Below, piece by piece: positions 41,361 to 49,993 of a DNA stretch of 64,000 nucleotides. Origin of the DNA: Halodesulfurarchaeum formicicum (lineage in GTDB: Archaea > Halobacteriota > Halobacteria > Halobacteriales > Halobacteriaceae); assembly GCF_001886955.1 (NCBI RefSeq), contig NZ_CP016804.1, forward strand, positions 372,001 through 436,000, given 5' to 3'. Every line of letters starts with the position of its first letter. Position 1 is the stretch's first letter. The translations under genes were made by a program, and so were the position numbers. The notes below the pieces were generated by a model, which was given only the letters and a program-made list of their open reading frames with translations, was not told the origin of the DNA and ran no database searches.

Positions 41361-42197
41361 TTATCTGATTTTCCTGACATTCGAGACGTCGAAGCCGGCG
41401 TCGTGGATCTCCGTCTCGAAGCGAATGATGTCCTCGGCTTCGAGTTGGGAGAGTACGCCCCGGAATTCGGGGACGTACATCGTGCGAACCCGCTCGTTGC
41501 CGCCGGTCTCCCACTCGAACTGCAGCGTGCCATCGACGGCCGTCATCAGGCTCCCGAGTTCCTCGTCGGTCACGGCGTCTTTGGTCAAAAGCAGGAGGAT
41601 CAGGCTGTTCCACTCCCTGGCGATCCGTCTGAGCCCCTTGAGAGTCAAGACGAGATCCCGGATGGTGTGATGGCGACCCCGGGCCGCGATAAGATCGGAA
41701 AGCGAGTCGATCAGGACCAGGCTTCCGCTTGCGTGGGCATCAAGGTAGTTGGCCGTGGCCGTGAGTACACCCTGGCGGTCGGCATCCTGGCCCAGATCGG
41801 TGATGTCCCGGTGGGCCGGGCCGTACCACTCCCGGGGCACGGGGCTGAGCTGGAAGTACTCCGCGGAGAGGTCCTCGAAGGCGATCGGGTCCAGCCCCGC
41901 CTCGACGAGCTGATCGTCCATGGTGTAAGTAATCTCGGTCGAGAGCGTCTCGGCGTCGGCGGTAAATGAGAGGTAGTGAATCGAGTCCGGGGCGTCGGTG
42001 GTTCCGGGCCGATCACCGTAGTGCAGGGAGAAAAGCTCCGGGTCGGCCTCCGCGAGGCCGTTCATCACGGCACTCGTATAGAGGAACTCCCGGGCCCCTG
42101 CGCCACTCTCGCCTGCCAGGAGGACGACACTCCCGGCCGGCGGGCCGCCGCCGATCCGCGAGTCGAGGCCTGCGATTCCGAAGGGGATCCGGGCCAT
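41361..42197 (-). CDS. KaiC/RecA-superfamily HTR-like protein with altered P-loop
   Basis: 278 residues. The fold is KaiC-like: FGIAGLDSRIGGGPPAGSVVLLAGESGAGAREF then LVLIDSLSDLIAARG for Walker B. The Walker A lysine and Ser/Thr are replaced by Ala35 and Arg36 (GESGAGAR), so ATP hydrolysis is doubtful. Haloarchaea have many such HTR-like proteins of unknown function, often linked to signal transduction. Confidence 0.78.
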   Translation of the reverse strand: MARIPFGIAGLDSRIGGGPPAGSVVLLAGESGAGAREFLYTSAVMNGLAEADPELFSLHYGDRPGTTDAPDSIHYLSFTADAETLSTEITYTMDDQLVEAGLDPIAFEDLSAEYFQLSPVPREWYGPAHRDITDLGQDADRQGVLTATANYLDAHASGSLVLIDSLSDLIAARGRHHTIRDLVLTLKGLRRIAREWNSLILLLLTKDAVTDEELGSLMTAVDGTLQFEWETGGNERVRTMYVPEFRGVLSQLEAEDIIRFETEIHDAGFDVSNVRKIR

Positions 42198-42280
42198 GCC
42201 GGCCCGTCTCGCGCTGGCTGCTTACGCGTTTCGGCCAGTTGCCCTGATTTGGGGAAAGCCATAAGTATAGTGACCATGTT

Positions 42281-42290
42281 TACCATGGTA
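42281..42290 (+). promoter_or_regulatory. 10-bp palindrome near GYD promoter
   Basis: TACCATGGTA is a perfect palindrome about 20 bases after a TATA-like AAGTATAG, covering the expected transcription start of the GYD gene. It is an operator candidate. Confidence 0.45.
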
Positions 42291-42324
42291 CAGAGTTCCA
42301 AGATAACAACTGTCACACTCACCC

Positions 42325-42615
42325 ATGCCAACCTACATCCGCCTCACCAACCTGACCGCCGACGGCTTCGCAGAGATCGAACAAAGCGCCTCCCGCACCG
42401 AGCAGATGAAGGCGATGGCCGAAGAGATGGGCGGGGAGATCAGGGACGTCTTCTTGACCATGGGGGATTTCGACTTCGTCACCATCGCGGAGTTCCCCAA
42501 CGACCAGATGTACACGCAGTTCGCGCTGCGCTTCGCCGAGAAAGGAGTTGCAGATACCGAGACGCTCAAGGCGATCGACGAACCGGAGTACCTGGATCTC
42601 GTCCAGGATCTCTAG
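42325..42615 (+). CDS. GYD-domain protein
   Basis: 96 residues, ferredoxin-like fold typical of GYD proteins: YIRLTNLTADGFAEIE, then MGDFDFVTIAEFPNDQ and the C-terminal half. In this family the named Gly-Tyr-Asp is replaced by GDFD here. Function unknown. Probably monocistronic: it has its own promoter with a palindrome and ends in a strong T-run. Confidence 0.85.
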   Translation: MPTYIRLTNLTADGFAEIEQSASRTEQMKAMAEEMGGEIRDVFLTMGDFDFVTIAEFPNDQMYTQFALRFAEKGVADTETLKAIDEPEYLDLVQDL

Positions 42616-42626
42616 GACGGCCCTGG

Positions 42627-42635
42627 TTTTTTTTT
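42627..42635 (+). terminator. T9 terminator after GYD gene
   Basis: Nine consecutive T follow 12 bases after the GYD stop, the longest T-run noted in the window and a classical archaeal terminator. Confidence 0.75.
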
Positions 42636-42803
42636 GGCCATCGGTCGGTAGAACACGGTGATATCTCCTGGATCGCGGTACTTATGCCGGGTTAGGCCTT
42701 ACTCGGAGGTAACCAAAGGATCCTTTCAGATGCCTCGAAACACCCGTAACACTGTTTGCATATACCACCGGCATGGGAATGTAATAAATGGCCATCCAAT
42801 TTC

Positions 42804-42816
42804 AATATTTGATATT
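42804..42816 (+). promoter_or_regulatory. Inverted repeat at start of winged-helix gene
   Basis: AATAT-TTG-ATATT, ending 2 bases before the ATG and about 20 bases after a TAATAAA box. Its position over the expected transcription start suggests autoregulation. Confidence 0.45.
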
Positions 42817-42818
42817 CA

Positions 42819-43109
42819 ATGAGGCTTGCCGAACCCACTGACTTCGAAATTCTGGAGGCCCTGTCCGACGGGAAACGAAACACGGCGGCGAATCTCTCAT
42901 ACATCCTCGACAAGGATCGATCGTACATCAACACCCGGCTGCCAATTCTGGCTGACTACGGGCTGGTTGATCGCGTTGGCCCTGCTCCAAACAGCGGCCT
43001 GTACGAGATCACCGAGCGCGGCATCGCCGTGATCGACATCCGTGAGTCGGCCACCGAAGGGGCGGACATCGACTTCGACGCTCGCCTCGAAGAACGGCTC
43101 GGTGCCTGA
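42819..43109 (+). CDS. Winged-helix transcriptional regulator (PhiH1-repressor-like)
   Basis: 96 residues. DFEILEALSDGKRNTAANLS, IDKD-type turn and SYINTRLPILADYGLVDRVG form the winged helix; YEITERGIAVIDI is the wing end. Such haloarchaeal PhiH1-like regulators are often single-domain repressors. It lies 50 bases upstream of the FNT channel on the same strand and probably regulates itself and the channel (inference). Confidence 0.83.
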   Translation: MRLAEPTDFEILEALSDGKRNTAANLSYILDKDRSYINTRLPILADYGLVDRVGPAPNSGLYEITERGIAVIDIRESATEGADIDFDARLEERLGA

Positions 43110-43159
43110 GCAGTCGAAGAGGGCAATTCATATCGGGGCGGGCCGAAAAGGAGTCTCCA

Positions 43160-44989
43160 ATGGCCGATGAGGGATCAGACGCCGAGGACTCCGTACGGGA
43201 AGCGGTCGAGCGGTCCCGAAGTGGTGCACCAGCGGTCGGTCGGGTCGTCAGAGACCGGTTTTCGACGGACGAGGTCTTCCAGCGCATCGTCGCCGCGGCG
43301 GACGAGGAGATCACGGCGAGCAATCGCGAACTCTTCTTCAGTGGCCTCGCTGCGGGCTTCTCGATTACGATTACCGTCCTGCTTTACGTCTCGCTGACCG
43401 CCTCGACGGATGGCCACCCCGTTTTGAGTGTACTTCTCTATCCGCTCGGATTCATCTACATCATTCTCGGGGGCTATCAACTGTACACCGAGAATACGCT
43501 CCCCCCGGTGGCGTTGACACTCGAACGACTGGCAAGCATCCCGGCCTTGCTCCGCAACTGGGTTGTGGTACTCGCCGGGAACTTCCTGGGTGGAATGGCT
43601 GGCGCGGCCGCCCTCGCCTGGGGCGGTGTCCTCTCCCCCGAGGCGGCAGCCGTCGCGATCGACGTGGCTCACAAGGGCATCGAAACCCCAGTCTGGCCGC
43701 TGTTCTTCAAGGCGGTCTTCGCGGGGCTGATCGTCGCCGGGGTCGTCTGGGTCGAGTATGCCGCCCGGGATACGATCTCGCGGCTGGTCGTCATCTATCT
43801 GGCCTTTCTCGCGATTCCCCTCGGGGGCCTGTTCCACGTGGTCGTCTCGTTCACCGAAACGATGTACCTCGCATTCATGGGCGATGTGAGTCTCCTCGTG
43901 GGTCTCACCGACTTTGTCATCCCTGTACTCCTGGGGAACACCGTCGGCGGCGTGGTGCTCGTGACGCTTGTTAACTGGTTCCAGACCAGCGAAGAGCGAC
44001 TGGTCGGGGCCCGATTCGAGGGCGCCCGTCGCCAGCTGTCACGCCGCGAAATGCTCTTCGGTGGGATTCCCGGTCGTCCGTTCGGCTTTGCCGGTCGCTC
44101 GTATGTCCCACTCGTCGACACGACGGGCAGTGAGGCGGGGACGAAGGGTCCATATCACGTCCTCGTTCCGGTCGCAAACCCGACCGAGTCTGCGACACTC
44201 GTCTCGCTCGCCGAGGCCGTCGCGTCGGCAAAGGACGAGGCGATCGTGAGTTTCGTCCACATTCTACCCGAGTACGAGGCTCACTCGCGGTACTCCTCGA
44301 CCAGCAACCGGCAACGACTGGTCGCAGAATCGACTGCCGACCTGGAGCGTCTCTGTGACTCGATCGAGTCCGAGGAACTGGACTGCCGGACCTCGACGGT
44401 CATCTCCCATCGCTCATTCGCGGAGATCTTCGACATCGCCGAGCGCCAGGATGTCGACTTGCTGCTCATGGAACGGGACGAGGACTCGCCCTGGGGGGCG
44501 GGCCGGCCTGAGGACGTGATCCAGGAACTCGGCAGCCACTTGCCCTGTGACCTCCTCATCCTCGAGGATCGCGGCTTTGACCCCGAGAAGATCCTCCTCC
44601 GGGTTCTCGATAACCCCCACGCGGATCTCAACGCCCAGGTGGCCCGGTCACTCCGCGATGTCTACGACGCGTCGATCACGTTGCTCTCTGTCGTCGACAC
44701 TGAGGAGGAGCGTGAACGGGCCGAGGAGTTCCTCCGCAACTGGGCCATCGACCACGACCTCGAAGACCAGCCACAGGTAATCGAGACCGGCGACATCGAG
44801 ACGGCGATCGAGCACGGGGCCAGAGAGCACACGATGATTCTGGTCGGCGCGACCGAGAGTGGGCTCCTCTCCCGTCTCGTCTCCGACTCGCTTTACGTCG
44901 ACAATATCACCGAGACCGAGCGATCCGTCGTGCTGGCCGAACGGCCCACCGAACGGTCGGCCCTCGACCGACTTCGGGACTGGTTTTAG
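43160..44989 (+). CDS. Formate/nitrite-type channel fused to two UspA domains
   Basis: 609 residues. Residues ~1-290 are FNT: six membrane segments, GGYQLYTEN and LAGNFLGG and VLLGNTVGG in place of the usual GxLFTGN/GNxxG loops. Residues ~325-460 (YHVLVPVANPTESATLVSL) and ~470-600 (EKILLRVLDNPHADLNAQV) are two UspA-like domains. Fusion of a channel to UspA suggests control by nucleotide or energy status. Formate, nitrite or another small anion is the likely substrate. Downstream of a winged-helix regulator. Confidence 0.9.
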   Translation: MADEGSDAEDSVREAVERSRSGAPAVGRVVRDRFSTDEVFQRIVAAADEEITASNRELFFSGLAAGFSITITVLLYVSLTASTDGHPVLSVLLYPLGFIYIILGGYQLYTENTLPPVALTLERLASIPALLRNWVVVLAGNFLGGMAGAAALAWGGVLSPEAAAVAIDVAHKGIETPVWPLFFKAVFAGLIVAGVVWVEYAARDTISRLVVIYLAFLAIPLGGLFHVVVSFTETMYLAFMGDVSLLVGLTDFVIPVLLGNTVGGVVLVTLVNWFQTSEERLVGARFEGARRQLSRREMLFGGIPGRPFGFAGRSYVPLVDTTGSEAGTKGPYHVLVPVANPTESATLVSLAEAVASAKDEAIVSFVHILPEYEAHSRYSSTSNRQRLVAESTADLERLCDSIESEELDCRTSTVISHRSFAEIFDIAERQDVDLLLMERDEDSPWGAGRPEDVIQELGSHLPCDLLILEDRGFDPEKILLRVLDNPHADLNAQVARSLRDVYDASITLLSVVDTEEERERAEEFLRNWAIDHDLEDQPQVIETGDIETAIEHGAREHTMILVGATESGLLSRLVSDSLYVDNITETERSVVLAERPTERSALDRLRDWF

Positions 44990-45048
44990 TCCGGGCGGGA
45001 AGCCCCCCTGCCGGTAGATGTATTTGGTATGGTACCGAATTACACATA

Positions 45049-45066
45049 CGACAGTCACAACTGTCG
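45049..45066 (+). promoter_or_regulatory. Perfect inverted repeat upstream of SDR gene
   Basis: CGACAGT-CACA-ACTGTCG, ending 9 bases before the ATG. Two GGTACC sites (45031-45036 and 45067-45072) flank it. A TATTTG box near 45022 places the transcription start inside the repeat. Operator or 5' hairpin. Confidence 0.6.
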
Positions 45067-45075
45067 GGTACCACT

Positions 45076-45834
45076 ATGAGGGGAATTCAAGACAGCGTCG
45101 CGATCGTCACCGGAGCGAGTTCAGGAATCGGCCGGGCCGCAGCCAAGCGGTTCGCCGAAGAGGGCGCCTCGGTCGTCGCGGCCGACGTGGACGTGGATGG
45201 GGGGAACGAGACAGTCGAACAGATCACCGAGGCGGGCGGGGAGGCCGTGTTCGTCCAGGCTGATGTCACCAACGAGGGGGACATCCAGGCGGTGGTAGAC
45301 ACCGCCGTCGACACCTACGGTGGCCTCGACATCGCATACAACAACGCCGGCATCGAGGGGCCGAACGAGGCAACGACTGACCAGACCCTGGAAGGCTGGG
45401 ACCGGGTCGTCGACATCAACCTCCGGGGAGTCTTCCTCGGCATGCGTGCCGAGATCCCCGCGATGATGGAAAGCGGTGGTGGGGCTATCGTCAACACCGC
45501 GTCGATCGCCGGCATCCTGGGCTTCCCCAACCTCGCACCGTACGTCGCGAGCAAGCACGGCGTGGTCGGCCTGACAAAGACCGCCGCCGTCGAGTTCAGT
45601 GCCGACGGGGTCCGGATAAACGCGGTACTGCCGGGTGTCATCGAGACGCCGATGGTCGCCCGTACCAAAGAGGAGGACCCGGAACAGATCGAGGGAACGA
45701 TCGCCGCCACCCCGATCGATCGACTGGGCCAACCCGAAGAGATCGCGGCCGCGGCCGTCTGGCTGGCTTCCGAGGACGCCTCGTTTGTCACCGGCGAATC
45801 GCTCGTCGTCGACGGCGGCTTCTCCGTGCAGTAG
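45076..45834 (+). CDS. Short-chain dehydrogenase/reductase
   Basis: 252 residues. Classical SDR: TGASSGIGRAA at 11-21, NNAGIEG, the catalytic Ser in NTASIAG, Tyr and Lys in YVASKHG, and a C-terminal VTGESLVVDGGF. Asp at the end of strand 2 (AADVDVDG) favours NAD. Substrate unknown, 3-oxoacyl reductase/alcohol dehydrogenase-like. Convergent with cobT (2-base gap). Confidence 0.92.
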   Translation: MRGIQDSVAIVTGASSGIGRAAAKRFAEEGASVVAADVDVDGGNETVEQITEAGGEAVFVQADVTNEGDIQAVVDTAVDTYGGLDIAYNNAGIEGPNEATTDQTLEGWDRVVDINLRGVFLGMRAEIPAMMESGGGAIVNTASIAGILGFPNLAPYVASKHGVVGLTKTAAVEFSADGVRINAVLPGVIETPMVARTKEEDPEQIEGTIAATPIDRLGQPEEIAAAAVWLASEDASFVTGESLVVDGGFSVQ

Positions 45835-45836
45835 GC

Positions 45837-46868
45837 TCAGTTCGAGACGCCGGCCTCTTCGAAGGTCGCCATCTCTCGAAGCGTGGCACACGCGCCCTTG
45901 TAGACCGCAATTCCGAGGGCGGCGCCCGTTCCCTCCCCCAGCCGCAGGTCAAGGTCGAAAAGCGGGTCGAGCCTCAGGGCCTCGTGTTGAATCGAGTGCC
46001 CGGACTCGACTGAACTGTGGGAGGGCAGGAGATAGTCGGTTACCGCGGGTTCGATCTGGGCGGCCACGAGCGCGCCAGCCCCCGTGATGAAGCCGTCGAC
46101 CACGATCGGGGTCCGGCGGCTCGCCCCTTCGAGGGCGATTCCGGCCAGCGCGCCGATCTCGAAGCCGCCGACGGAGCGAAGCACGTCGATGCCGTCCTCC
46201 GGGTCCGGGGCATCGTTCTCCAGGGCTCGCTCGACCACTGCCACCTTCCGCTCGAAGGTCTCCTCGTCGATCCCGGAGCCGTGATCGGTCACCGCTTCCG
46301 GGGGGTAGCCGGTGATGGCGGCCGTGACCGCCGCGCTGGGAGTTGTGTTCCCGATACCCATGTCGCCCAGGCCGATGATGTCGGCCTCAGGGGCGTGTTC
46401 GGCGACGACCGAGCGGCCGACCTCGATCGCGGCCTCGGCGTCCGCCCGTGACATCGCCGCTCCCGTCGCGATGTTGTCAGTGCCGTTCCCGACTTTGTCG
46501 ACGACGACGGAGTCCATTCCCGGGTACTCCGCCGCGGCCACGCCCGCGTCGACGATGAGGTTTCTCGCGTCGACGGTGTTCGCAAGCGCGTTCACGCCAG
46601 CGCCGCCGTGAGCGAAGTTCGCGACCATCTGGGCGGTCACGTCCTGCGGGAAGGCGCTGACGCCCTCCGCCACGACACCGTGATCGCCGGCGACTGTGGC
46701 GATCACTGCCTCCTCCAGTTCGGGGGTCGGCTCGTCCGTGATACCGGCAATTTCGACGGAGAAGGTCTCCAGTCGACCGAGGCTTCCGGGGGGCTTCGTC
46801 AGGTTCTGCTGTCGCTTTCGGGCCTGATCCATCGCGGTCTCTGAAAGCGGTGGGATGCCGATCTCCAT
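45837..46868 (-). CDS. cobT: Nicotinate-nucleotide:dimethylbenzimidazole phosphoribosyltransferase
   Basis: 343 residues. KPPGSLGRLE, then AGDHGVVAEGVS, GLGDMGIGNTT and DGFITGAGALVA, ending in RLGEGTGAALGI where Glu312 is the catalytic base. It attaches the lower base in cobamide synthesis, the bacterial CobT form. No other cobalamin gene lies in the window. Confidence 0.95.
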   Translation of the reverse strand: MEIGIPPLSETAMDQARKRQQNLTKPPGSLGRLETFSVEIAGITDEPTPELEEAVIATVAGDHGVVAEGVSAFPQDVTAQMVANFAHGGAGVNALANTVDARNLIVDAGVAAAEYPGMDSVVVDKVGNGTDNIATGAAMSRADAEAAIEVGRSVVAEHAPEADIIGLGDMGIGNTTPSAAVTAAITGYPPEAVTDHGSGIDEETFERKVAVVERALENDAPDPEDGIDVLRSVGGFEIGALAGIALEGASRRTPIVVDGFITGAGALVAAQIEPAVTDYLLPSHSSVESGHSIQHEALRLDPLFDLDLRLGEGTGAALGIAVYKGACATLREMATFEEAGVSN

Positions 46869-46924
46869 GCCCGAAAACCGGGCCCGAACACAATCAAATT
46901 TGCTCTTTGTCTATCAGAACTGTA

Positions 46925-48457
46925 TTAGTGCTCTTTTTCGGCTTCGAGTCGCGAGACCGAGTCCTGGATCTCCTGGACGCTTGCGGCCTGTTCCTCGGTG
47001 CTGGCGGCCACGTCCTCAGTTTCGGTCGCCACGTCGTCGGCTTTCTCCCGGGCCTGATCGACCATCGCGGCGATCTCCTCGGCGCTTGCGGCCTGCTCGT
47101 CGGTCGCCGCCGAGACCTCCTCGATGCCCGCGACGGTATCGGAAACCAGCGTCGCGATCTCATCGAGCATGTCGATGGACTCGTCCACTTCCGCGACCCC
47201 CTGCTGGATCTGTTCCCGGGTCGATTCGAGGCTGTCGACGGTTTCGTTCGTGTTCGCCCGGATGTCCTCGATCATCGATTCGATCTCGCCGGCCTGTTGC
47301 TGGGATTCCTCGGCCAGGGACTTGACCTCGTCAGCCACGACCGCAAAGCCCGACCCTGCCTCGCCGGCCCGGGCCGCCTCGATGTTTGCGTTGAGTGCAA
47401 GCAGGTTCGTCTGGTCCGCGATGTCGTTGATGACCGTGACGATCTCGTCGATCTCCTCGACGGTCCGCTGGAGTTCGCTGACGTCCCGCTGGACCTGCTC
47501 GCTGGCCTCGTTGACCGCCTCCATGACCTCCCGGGCGTGTTCGCCGGTCTCCTGGCCCGTCTCGGCCATCTCCTTTGCGTCCTGGCTCTGGGAGGCGACG
47601 GTGTTCGCGCTGGAGGCGACCTCCTCGATCGTGGCCGAGAGGTTCGACACCTCGCCGGCGATCTGGTCCATGCTATCCCGCTGATCGTCGGCCAGCCCGC
47701 TGATCTCGTTGGTGCTGCCCGCGACGGTGTCCGCGGCCGCCGCGAGTTCGTCGATGGCACTCTGGACCTCGGTGGCGACGGATCGCTGGCGCTCGATCGT
47801 CTCGTCGAGCGTTTCGGTGTAGGAGTGAATGTAGGTGTCCGCGACGACCTGCATGTCCAGATCGATGAGCTTCAGGATCGAGTGGAGTTCGTTTACGCCC
47901 TCCTCGACGGCCCCGTTTGCGGCCTCGATGGCCGCGTTGACGGCCTCGTCGTCGACCTCGTCCGGGAGTTCCTCCTGCACTGTCGTTTCGACCTGATCCT
48001 GGATGCGATCTGTGACGAGTGGTACCAGGAGGTTGTAGTAGACCCCGTACTGGCCGATGTACTGTTTCATCGGCATCTCCAGGAGGTCATGGAGCTTCCC
48101 GATCCGGGCCCGGTTCCGGAAGTAGTCCTCGCCGTACTCGCCGCTCGCGAGGGACACCAGGTAGGCCTCCTGGGTCTGCTTGAGCTGTTCGATCCCCTTC
48201 GGCGAGCGACCGATGACCTCGGTGGTCTCCTCGTGGGCGGTGATGTTCTCGTAGAACATCTCCGCGATGTCTTCTTTGTGTTCCTCGAAGACCGACTGAT
48301 AGCGCTTTAGCCGCTCGACGTCGCCCTCGTCGAAGTCCACGAAGTCCTTGCGCCAGGCGATCTCCTCGCGATCCAGTCCGATATCCTCGAGCAACGCGTC
48401 CGGGTCGACGTGGGCGTTCAATCCACCCTGCCCGAACTGCGCCGAATGATCGACCAT
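46925..48457 (-). CDS. hemAT: HemAT globin-coupled aerotaxis transducer
   Basis: 510 residues. Residues 1-190 are a protoglobin sensor with proximal His123 in RIGKLHDLLEMP. Residues 230-510 form a soluble methyl-accepting signalling domain; the hairpin tip is near TVINDIADQTNLLALNANIEAARAGEAG. It has no membrane segment. It senses O2 (or CO/NO) through haem and signals to CheA. Upstream on the same strand are a CheW-like and a soluble transducer gene. Confidence 0.95.
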   Translation of the reverse strand: MVDHSAQFGQGGLNAHVDPDALLEDIGLDREEIAWRKDFVDFDEGDVERLKRYQSVFEEHKEDIAEMFYENITAHEETTEVIGRSPKGIEQLKQTQEAYLVSLASGEYGEDYFRNRARIGKLHDLLEMPMKQYIGQYGVYYNLLVPLVTDRIQDQVETTVQEELPDEVDDEAVNAAIEAANGAVEEGVNELHSILKLIDLDMQVVADTYIHSYTETLDETIERQRSVATEVQSAIDELAAAADTVAGSTNEISGLADDQRDSMDQIAGEVSNLSATIEEVASSANTVASQSQDAKEMAETGQETGEHAREVMEAVNEASEQVQRDVSELQRTVEEIDEIVTVINDIADQTNLLALNANIEAARAGEAGSGFAVVADEVKSLAEESQQQAGEIESMIEDIRANTNETVDSLESTREQIQQGVAEVDESIDMLDEIATLVSDTVAGIEEVSAATDEQAASAEEIAAMVDQAREKADDVATETEDVAASTEEQAASVQEIQDSVSRLEAEKEH

Positions 48458-48530
48458 TATCGCCAGGAAAGGGGAAGGGGGGTTGTGAAAGTACCGGGTA
48501 AATCTCAGTTATGATATTTTGGATCCCGGA

Positions 48531-48956
48531 TCACGTCGCCTCGAGTGCGGTATCGTGAATCGACGTCGGGTCGACCCAGATCGAGAACGTCTCCTCCCGC
48601 TTGAACACGCCGTTCACGGCGTCGGTGGCGACTGATTCGTCCAGGGCTCTCTCCTCGTGGGCCGCCACCTGCGAGACGTCCTCGATAAGCCACCCGATTG
48701 GCTCCTCGTCGGTGGCGAAGACGACGACGTACTTCGCCTCGGCTCCGGTGGAGAGTCCCAGGGCGCGTCTGGGGTCGATGATGGTCGTGGTCTCGCCGCG
48801 GAGATCCGTGACACCGACCACCTCGGCTGGGGCCTGTGGGATCTCGGTGATTTCGTTTTCGTTCGTGACGATTTCGTCGACGGCCTCGAGGGCCACACAG
48901 TACCGTTTTCCGCCGAGTTCGAACTCCAGAACCTGGTAGGCGGCGACGGCGGCCAT
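48531..48956 (-). CDS. cheW: CheW-like adaptor
   Basis: 141 residues: QVLEFELGGKRYCVALEAVDEIV, then EVVGVTDLRGETTTIIDPRRALGL and a C-terminal SIWVDP. It links transducers to the CheA kinase. Its ATG sits exactly at the end of the soluble transducer gene (one-base overlap), so the two are coupled. It is probably dedicated to the local transducers rather than a global CheW. Confidence 0.93.
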   Translation of the reverse strand: MAAVAAYQVLEFELGGKRYCVALEAVDEIVTNENEITEIPQAPAEVVGVTDLRGETTTIIDPRRALGLSTGAEAKYVVVFATDEEPIGWLIEDVSQVAAHEERALDESVATDAVNGVFKREETFSIWVDPTSIHDTALEAT

Positions 48957-49879
48957 CAGTCCCCTCCGGCGAGTTCGTCGACGGCCTGATTGACATCCGT
49001 GACCATCGCGGTTTGCTGTTCGATGGCCGAGCCGATGCCGTCGATCTCGTCGGTGATCTGGTCGGCGTTTTCGCGAGTCTGCTCGACCATGCTGGCCACC
49101 TCTTCGGTGGAGGCAGCCTGTTGATCGGTCGCACTAGCGACTTCTTCGATCGCCGCCGAGACTTCTTGCACGGAGTTCGTAATGTCGCCCATGTTGGAGA
49201 TCGCTGTCTCGACCTCCTCGACGCCTTCAGTGACTTTCTCGTTGTTCGTCTCCAGGCTTTCGGCTGCGAGGTCCATGCTCTCGTGGATGTCCGTGACCAT
49301 CCCTTCGATCTCGGCGGCCTGATCGATAGACTGCTCAGCGAGGTCCTTGATCTCCTCGGCGACGACCGAGAAGCCCTGTCCGGCCTCCCCGGCACGAGCC
49401 GCCTCGATCGAGGCGTTGAGTGCCAGGAGGTTCGTCTGATCGGCGATGTCGTTGATGACCTCGACGACCTCGTCGATCTGTGAGACCCGAGTCTGGATCT
49501 CGTCGAACTTCGCGGTCAGGTCATCGGAGGCAGTGTCGATGGCCTCCATGGCGTCCATAGCGGACTCCGCGGATCGTCGGGAGTCCGTCGCCGCCTGGCT
49601 CAGTCCCTCGCTTTCGTTTGCGACTTCCTCGGCCGAGGAGGCTATCTCCTGAACTGATGCGGAGAGGTCCGAGATCTCGTCGACGACCTCGCCCATGCCC
49701 GAACGCTGTTCGCGCGCGAGTTCGATCACGTCGCCCGACCGATCCGCGATCTCCTCGGTGGCCGACTGGAGCTCGGCGATGGCTGTCTGGATCTCGTTCG
49801 CTGCCTCAGTGTCGTATGCTGACTCGTCATCGATGTCGTCTGATACTTCGGCAACCGTCGTTTCGGAGTCGGTTGACAT
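48956..49879 (-). CDS. Soluble methyl-accepting signalling protein without sensor domain
   Basis: 307 residues, entirely coiled coil: short acidic N-terminus, then the conserved hairpin VVEVINDIADQTNLLALNAS and IEAARAGEAGQGFSVVAEEI. It has no transmembrane or obvious sensor domain, so it may take input from a partner protein or from cytoplasmic cues. Co-transcribed with the CheW-like gene and upstream of HemAT. Confidence 0.92.
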   Translation of the reverse strand: MSTDSETTVAEVSDDIDDESAYDTEAANEIQTAIAELQSATEEIADRSGDVIELAREQRSGMGEVVDEISDLSASVQEIASSAEEVANESEGLSQAATDSRRSAESAMDAMEAIDTASDDLTAKFDEIQTRVSQIDEVVEVINDIADQTNLLALNASIEAARAGEAGQGFSVVAEEIKDLAEQSIDQAAEIEGMVTDIHESMDLAAESLETNNEKVTEGVEEVETAISNMGDITNSVQEVSAAIEEVASATDQQAASTEEVASMVEQTRENADQITDEIDGIGSAIEQQTAMVTDVNQAVDELAGGD

Positions 49880-49993
49880 CGGCGACGAAAATGTCTGTTA
49901 GAATGTCACATAAAAAATTGGGTGCCGGTTATCAATTTACACATATTGAAATAACTCTGCGAATACCGAGTTTAAACCGCGCTTCGGGGTCCC

